This document shows, piece by piece, positions 6,607 to 11,076 of a stretch of 11,076 bases of DNA. This DNA comes from Nitratifractor sp. GTDB taxonomy: Bacteria > Campylobacterota > Campylobacteria > Campylobacterales > Sulfurovaceae. Every line of letters starts with the position of its first letter. Within the stretch, counting starts at the first letter, position 1. The translations under genes and the position numbers were made by a program. The stretch is taken from the NCBI GenBank assembly GCA_015485845.1, contig WFSU01000025.1, positions 1 through 11,076 on the forward strand, read 5' to 3'. The notes under the pieces were generated by a model. That model saw only the letters and a program-made list of their open reading frames with translations, made no database searches and was not told where the DNA came from.

Positions 6607-8279
6607 GCCGGGTGCGCTTCGTCCTTGCTCTCCTGCTGATCAGTGGATTCTTGGCTGCCGGAACTCCGGCGGAGGTGAACGGGACGCAGGTCGAGGCGGC
6701 TCCCCCTGCACCGACGGCTCAAAACGTATTTGTAGCCGAAAAACTCAAGAAACTGCGTGCGGAATATGATGCGATCGAAAAAGAGGAAGGCAAAGGAAAC
6801 GTCTGGTCGAAGATCTACAGCAACTACACTACTTATCAGGATCTCCGCAAGCGTTTTGACAAGCTCTCCAAGTGGATATACATCCTGACTAATACCAAAA
6901 AGAAAACACCCGAAGAGGAGAAGGAACTCCACAACGCCCGGCTTGAACGGGAGACCCTCCAGGGGAAACTGCAACTGCTGAAGGAGTATCAGGATAATCC
7001 TTTTGAGAAGCTCCTTACACCCCCCAAGGTCGATACACCCCCGACCATCGGCAATCCGTTTGCGATCATCAATGCCATCTCGTACAAGAAAAAACTCAAA
7101 AGTGACCAGAGAGCCTACGCTGCCGTCCACGCCGATCTGCTCAAGGTAATCGACCGCCTCAAAGAGAGATCCCACATCCTCAAACAAATGATTTCGCTCG
7201 ATCTCACCAACAAAGCCTTGCACGCGAAATTGAATGCGATCGAACAGGAACTCGAAACCCTCAAACCGGTCGAGGAGATTCTCAAAACCACCGAAGGGGT
7301 TTACGTCAAGAAGATCGACGAAGCGCGGATCAAAGTCGACAGTGATATTCGCCGGGAGATCAGCAAAGCCCTCCTGATCATCATCGTCGTAGTAGGGTTC
7401 TTTCTCCTGTTCCTCGCCGCCAAATTTCTCATCCAGCGTTACATGTCCAAGAAGGAGAGCTTCTACCTCATCAACAAAGCCCTCAACTTCATCTTCCTCA
7501 ACGTCGTGGTGCTTATTCTACTGTTTGCCTACATCGAAAACGTCAGCTACCTTGTGACGATCCTCGGGTTCGCCTCAGCCGGTATCGCCATCGCGATGAA
7601 AGACTGGTTCATGTCGATCCTTGGATGGTTTGTGATCGTTATCGGCGGGAGTGTGCATGTGGGAGATCGGGTCAAATTCGTCCGTGACGGGGTGCAGTAT
7701 GTCGGGGACATCGTGGACATTTCCCCGCTGCGGATGACCATGCAGGAAGACATCACCCTTACGTCGTACATGGTCAACCGCCGGTCGGGGCGGATCATTT
7801 TCATCCCCAACAACTTCATCTTCACCGATATGCTGGCCAACTACTCCCATGCCGGGCTCAAAACCGTGTGGGACGGGATTGATTTTACGATTACGTATGA
7901 TTCGAACGTTGCCAAAGCGGCGGGAATCGCCAAGGAGATCGTCAAGAAATACTCCAAAGGGTACACCGACATCACCCGGAAACAGCTCAACAAACTCCGC
8001 AAAAGCTACCACCTGAAAAACACGAACGTCGAGCCGCGTATCTACACGTTTATCGAGCCTTACGGCGTGAAGATCAGCGCCTGGTACATGACCAATGCCT
8101 TTGCGACTCTGACACTGCGCAGCACCATCTCGATGGAGATCCTCGAACGGATTTCCCGTGAAAGTGACATAGAGATCGCCTACCCGACCCAGTCGCTCTA
8201 CGTCAACAAACATATCCCTGCCCCTGCCGAGCCCCTCGAAGAACATCCCTTCGATGCCGATCCGAGAGATTACGTCTGA
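6603..8279 (+). CDS. MscS-family mechanosensitive channel with periplasmic coiled-coil domain
   Basis: Predicted inner-membrane channel that opens under membrane tension and releases solutes on osmotic downshift. The 558-residue protein starts with a signal peptide (1 to about 23). A long charged, helical, presumably periplasmic region follows (about 40-250), rich in Lys and Glu with heptad-like spacing. Then come membrane helices at about 257-278, 290-310 and 312-335. The last (LGFASAGIAIAMKDWFMSIL) resembles the pore helix TM3 of MscS, with small residues packed on one face. The beta domain follows (IGGSVHVGDRVKF, 347-359, and GRIIFIPNN, 396-404), then the alpha/beta cytoplasmic domain. It is longer than E. 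coli MscS (286 residues) but much shorter than MscK, and corresponds to HP0284 by position. It overlaps aroB by 4 bp and mtaB by 1 bp. Confidence 0.9.
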   Translation: MSRVRFVLALLLISGFLAAGTPAEVNGTQVEAAPPAPTAQNVFVAEKLKKLRAEYDAIEKEEGKGNVWSKIYSNYTTYQDLRKRFDKLSKWIYILTNTKKKTPEEEKELHNARLERETLQGKLQLLKEYQDNPFEKLLTPPKVDTPPTIGNPFAIINAISYKKKLKSDQRAYAAVHADLLKVIDRLKERSHILKQMISLDLTNKALHAKLNAIEQELETLKPVEEILKTTEGVYVKKIDEARIKVDSDIRREISKALLIIIVVVGFFLLFLAAKFLIQRYMSKKESFYLINKALNFIFLNVVVLILLFAYIENVSYLVTILGFASAGIAIAMKDWFMSILGWFVIVIGGSVHVGDRVKFVRDGVQYVGDIVDISPLRMTMQEDITLTSYMVNRRSGRIIFIPNNFIFTDMLANYSHAGLKTVWDGIDFTITYDSNVAKAAGIAKEIVKKYSKGYTDITRKQLNKLRKSYHLKNTNVEPRIYTFIEPYGVKISAWYMTNAFATLTLRSTISMEILERISRESDIEIAYPTQSLYVNKHIPAPAEPLEEHPFDADPRDYV

Positions 8280-9535
8280 TGCCCGGCCAGCGTGTCCATT
8301 TCAAGACCTTCGGGTGCCGAACCAACCAGTTCGACACTCAGGTGATGCGAACCCGACTGAAACATTTTACGTTGAGTGAGGGGGAAGAGGATGCTGACAC
8401 CATCGTCGTAAATTCCTGTACTGTGACCAACGGTGCCGATGCTTCCGTGCGCAACTACATCCGATCTGCCCGCCGCAAAAATCCCGATGCCCGTATCATC
8501 CTCGCCGGGTGTGGTTCTCACTCCAAAGGGGAAAGCCTCTTTGAATCGGGAGAAGTCTTTGGTGTCATGGGACACTCGGAGAAAGAGCAGATCGATACCC
8601 TCCTCATGCGCGAAGAGCGTTTCTATGAAATCGGAGATCTTGCGCACGTCGACCAGACTATTGTGACGGAGTTTGTCGGCAAATCCCGGGCGTTTATCAA
8701 AGTGCAGGAGGGGTGTGACTTTGCCTGCTCGTACTGCATCATCCCTGCGGTGCGGGGTGGAGCACGCTCGTATCCACTGTCGCAGATCGAAGAGCAGGTG
8801 CGGGTACTGGCGGCCAATGGTTTCGGAGAGTTTATCCTCACCGGCACTAATGTAGGAAGTTACGGCAAAGATATTGGCAGCTCGATGGCAGAGCTGCTAC
8901 AACGTCTCTCCCAATTGCGTGGCGTACGGCGCATCCGGATCGGGAGCCTCGAGCCGATCCAGATCGATGCCGCCTTTCTCGAACTCCTCGATGAACCCTG
9001 GATGGCACGGCATCTGCACATCGCCCTTCAGCATACCAGTGATGCGATGCTCTCCCGAATGAACCGACGTAATGCGTACGCGTCGGATCGGCGGCTCTTT
9101 GAGCACCTTGCCGAGCGGGGATATGCACTGGGAACCGATTTTATCGTCGGGCACCCGGGCGAGAGGGAGTCGGAATGGCGCGAGGCGATGGAGCGGATCG
9201 AGCGACTGCCGCTGACCCATGTCCACGCCTTCACCTATTCACAGCGGGACGGCACTGCCTCGGCGGATATGCGTGACATCGTACGCGGTGACATCGCCAA
9301 AGCCCGGCACCGGGAACTGAGTGAAACAATTGCCGAGAAAAACCATGCGTTTCGTCAAGCCCATGCGCATGATCTGGACGTATTGGTTGAGGGAGGCAAG
9401 GGTGGGGTCTACAACGGTCTTGATCAGTATTTCAACCGCATTCAAATCCATTCTTCAGAGGATCTTGTGGGGAACTGGGTGAGGGTGGAGGCGGCGGAGG
9501 TATTGCGGGAAGGGAACAGGGTGGAGTTTTTGTAG
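8279..9535 (+). CDS. mtaB: tRNA t6A37 methylthiotransferase MtaB (radical SAM)
   Basis: Adds a methylthio group to t6A at position 37 of ANN-decoding tRNAs, forming ms2t6A. The 418 residues are normal for the family. The N-terminal UPF0004 domain has the cluster cysteines Cys13 (TFGCRTNQFDTQ), Cys47 (NSCTVTNGAD) and Cys78 (AGCGS). The radical SAM triad is Cys146, Cys150, Cys153 (EGCDFACSYC). GTNVGSYGKD (189-198), SLEP (223-226) and the TRAM domain (about 365-418) follow in order. CRTNQ plus NSCTVT points to MtaB rather than MiaB or RimO. The ATG overlaps the upstream TGA by one base (TGATG), so it is probably coupled to the channel gene. From memory ftsH follows in H. pylori; here the operon ends and a palindrome begins one base after the stop. 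Confidence 0.94.
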   Translation: MPGQRVHFKTFGCRTNQFDTQVMRTRLKHFTLSEGEEDADTIVVNSCTVTNGADASVRNYIRSARRKNPDARIILAGCGSHSKGESLFESGEVFGVMGHSEKEQIDTLLMREERFYEIGDLAHVDQTIVTEFVGKSRAFIKVQEGCDFACSYCIIPAVRGGARSYPLSQIEEQVRVLAANGFGEFILTGTNVGSYGKDIGSSMAELLQRLSQLRGVRRIRIGSLEPIQIDAAFLELLDEPWMARHLHIALQHTSDAMLSRMNRRNAYASDRRLFEHLAERGYALGTDFIVGHPGERESEWREAMERIERLPLTHVHAFTYSQRDGTASADMRDIVRGDIAKARHRELSETIAEKNHAFRQAHAHDLDVLVEGGKGGVYNGLDQYFNRIQIHSSEDLVGNWVRVEAAEVLREGNRVEFL

Positions 9536-9553
9536 GGTGCGCAATTGCGCACC
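9536..9553. repeat. 18-bp perfect palindrome after mtaB
   Basis: GGTGCGCAATTGCGCACC equals its own reverse complement and begins immediately after the mtaB stop codon. It could form a GC-rich hairpin or bind a dimeric protein. No U-tract follows, so a standard terminator is not supported. Confidence 0.8.
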
Positions 9554-9594
9554 GAGAATTGGTTATTGGTGTTATTGGAAACTGGATTGACATA

Positions 9595-9683
9595 GGGGCT
9601 TGGACTTCAGTCCAACAAACGCGTCAGTGTATCTTTGTCTTGGATATTTTTAAACCATTTCGTGGGACTGAAGTCCCAGCCCC
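9595..9683. repeat. Pair of inverted REP-like hairpins (BIME-like)
   Basis: Two 21-bp units face each other: 9595-9615 on the plus strand and 9663-9683 on the minus strand. Each has GGGGC followed by a hairpin with a 6-bp stem and TTCA loop: TTGGACTTCAGTCCAA in the first, TGGGACTTCAGTCCCA in the second. They differ at just two positions, which pair with each other in the stem (T-A versus G-C), a compensatory change. The 47-bp spacer is AT-rich. The second unit ends 8 bp from the stop of the S41 gene and may also help end its transcript. Their sequence is unlike the ends of the transposase element at 139-982. Confidence 0.85.
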
Positions 9684-9691
9684 TTTTGCTG

Positions 9692-10948
9692 TTACCGCAC
9701 CATAACGGGCAGGGGCTTTTCTCCGTCGACAAATTGAGTATGGGCTCCGGGGTATGGTGCTCCGAGTTGGTTGCCCATTTGTGCGTCAGGGCACTGCGAA
9801 TGGAGGGCATAATAGACAGCCGTCTGTATCATCGGCTCCCGGGGATCACCCATCGTGTACTGTAGATCATCCAGAGCCGGGCATGTGGGGGAGATGCCGT
9901 GAGAAGAGGAGCGGTTACCTGCGGCATTCTCCACGTAGAAATTGATCAGGTAGTATGTATAGTCGTTGTGGGTGATGGCACGCATGCCGACATTTTTGCC
10001 GTCGGTAGGGGTGCCGATCACCACCACATCGTCAAGGTAAGGTTTCAGGCTGTTGATCACCAGCTCGCTGGCCGATGCCGTCTCCCGGGTCACGAGGAAG
10101 ATTACCCGGCTGAGATGGAGCGCATGACTCGGAGGCGGAGAGGTGAAGAGATAGTCGGTGTCACTGGCACGGAAGCGGTCGTTCCAGCGCAGATGGGTGG
10201 CCACTTCACCGGGGTGACTGCCGTCTAGATACTCCATCAAGCTGACTGACTGACTGATGTCCCCGCCGCTGTTGTAGCGCAGGTCGACGATCATCTCATC
10301 GACATCGGCCGAAGCGAGATCTTCAAACCGGTGAGCCAGTTCATCGGCGAGTCCTTCCGAAAAGCGGTCACAGCGGAGATAGCCGAATGTCTTGCCTCCA
10401 CTCTTGAATATGCGGTCGAGGGTCACGTGACGGGTATAGTGCTGTGGGGTGAGGGTGACGACGATCTGCTTATTCTCCCGTCGGAGGGTGAAACGGGTGG
10501 GTTCATCCAGTTTGCGAGCCTGGATGCGAACGAGGTTGGCATTGGCATCGTTTCCGTTGATTTTCAGGAGAGTATCGCCACGCCGGATCTTGCCCCATGC
10601 CGGAGAGTAGATTTGTACATAGTTGACGACGAGATCCGTTCGAAAGCCAATCCCGAAACCGATCGCATCGCTGTCTAAAAAACTACCCAACTCCTTCGGC
10701 TCCACCTGCAGGGCAAAACTCCAACGATCAGATGCACCGAACTTCTCGGCATCTATGAGTGCCTTGGGTGTGTCGTATTGTGCGAGATTGATCGCATCGG
10801 GCACCCGATCGTACCAGAGATACTTTGTGTGGAACAGGGTGTTCAAAAACTGCTTGTCGTCCTCCGAGAAACGGGCAGAACTCGATGGTGTTTTTACGCC
10901 GACATCATCAATGCCTTCGTAACTACACCCTAAAAAATCCATACCCAA
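9692..10948 (-). pseudogene. S41 (C-terminal-processing type) peptidase, 5'-truncated at the repeat arm
   Basis: A serine protease of the CtpA/tail-specific group, normally exported or lipid-anchored. Counted from the TTG at 10948 (418 residues): PDZ-like region about 95-165 (GFGIGFRTDLVVNYVQIYSP, then RRGDTLLKING), protease core with DLRYNSGGD (222-230), catalytic Ser292 in RETASASE (288-295) and Lys318 in TDGKNVG (315-321). The catalytic part is complete. The start is not: the ORF begins MGMDFLGCSYEG, keeping only a lipobox-like FLGC. An in-frame TGA lies directly upstream and no ribosome site is visible. The right arm of the 129-bp repeat ends exactly between the Gly and Cys codons of FLGC, so the repeat appears to have replaced the signal peptide. 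If translated, the product would stay in the cytoplasm. A frameshift in the lost leader is the alternative. Confidence 0.8.
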
Positions 10949-11056
10949 TCATAGAATAACCACAATTGCCCTATAATTAGGTACCTAAGAGGAAGAAGCC
11001 CACCCCAAATTCTTTCACCCATTTGGTGCAACTTCTTCCATAAAAAACGAACAGGT
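10928..11056. repeat. Right arm of the 129-bp long inverted repeat
   Basis: This is the inverted copy of 1-129 with one mismatch. It has the same hairpin, the same TTAGGTACCTAA palindrome (10977-10988) and the same outward TATAAT. Its inner edge cuts into the S41 peptidase gene. Beyond its outer edge, 20 bp of unrelated sequence follow to the window end. Confidence 0.95.
10972..10977 (+). promoter_or_regulatory. Candidate outward-facing -10 box in the right repeat arm
   Basis: TATAAT on the plus strand, the counterpart of 80-85 in the left arm, points out of the window. Downstream lies the conserved hairpin formed by GGAAGAAG (10991-10998) and CTTCTTCC (11032-11039). Confidence 0.3.
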
Positions 11057-11060
11057 TGAT

Positions 11061-11066
11061 TATAAT
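11061..11066 (+). promoter_or_regulatory. Candidate -10 box at the right window end
   Basis: GATTATAATGC contains a perfect TATAAT just outside the repeat arm. It may serve a gene beyond the window, possibly with upstream bases supplied by the repeat. No -35 box is seen. Confidence 0.3.
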
Positions 11067-11076
11067 GCAAACCCTA

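Noticed and set aside
6456..7223. Minus-strand open frame of 255 codons across the aroB/channel junction
   Set aside because: It lies opposite two well-supported genes and no motif could be seen.
9595..9683. CRISPR or tRNA-like structure
   Set aside because: There are just two units, in opposite orientation, with no regular spacers and no cloverleaf; a REP pair explains them.

Overview
The window most likely comes from a Campylobacterota (epsilonproteobacterial) chromosome with fairly high GC. The main evidence is the run tgt, a COG3400-type RCK protein, aroB, an MscS-type channel and mtaB. From memory this matches the neighbourhood HP0281-HP0285 in Helicobacter pylori and Cj1010c-Cj1006c in Campylobacter jejuni. 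The promoters fit too: good TATAAT-like -10 boxes without recognisable -35 boxes. I cannot fix the genus; a free-living sulfur or hydrogen oxidiser of the Sulfurovum/Nitratifractor/Hydrogenimonas kind would fit the base composition.

Layout. Positions 1-129 are one arm of a long inverted repeat whose other arm is 10928-11056 (128 of 129 positions match). Next to the left arm is a small mobile element (139-982) with perfect 23-bp terminal inverted repeats around a HUH (Y1, REP-associated type) transposase gene that is frameshifted near its 5' end. Then come a BspA-like/DUF285 repeat lipoprotein (to 2128) and, overlapping it by 4 bp, a divergent type I signal peptidase (2125-2787). tgt follows on the minus strand (2835-3953), and the COG3400 gene (4006-5427) starts divergently from it. 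After a 123-bp gap with its own promoter, aroB, mscS and mtaB (5551-9535) form a tight operon with 4-bp and 1-bp overlaps. The gap 9536-9691 holds an 18-bp perfect palindrome and a pair of inverted REP-like hairpins. The last gene, on the minus strand (9692-10948), is an S41 C-terminal-processing protease. It lost its signal peptide exactly where the right repeat arm begins.

The core is housekeeping: queuosine insertion into tRNA (tgt), ms2t6A formation (mtaB), shikimate pathway (aroB), osmotic relief (mscS), plus the conserved but poorly understood COG3400 protein. The edges look unstable. Three of the genes nearest the edges show damage (frameshifted transposase, probable frameshift in the lipoprotein leader, 5'-truncated protease), and the whole segment sits between inverted repeats. 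The most unusual items are the inverted-repeat frame with outward-facing -10 boxes and a conserved hairpin, the lipoprotein/signal-peptidase pair, the broken lipoprotein leader, and the compensatory base change between the two REP hairpins. I see no CRISPR array, tRNA or rRNA, and no gene-free stretch over 300 bp.
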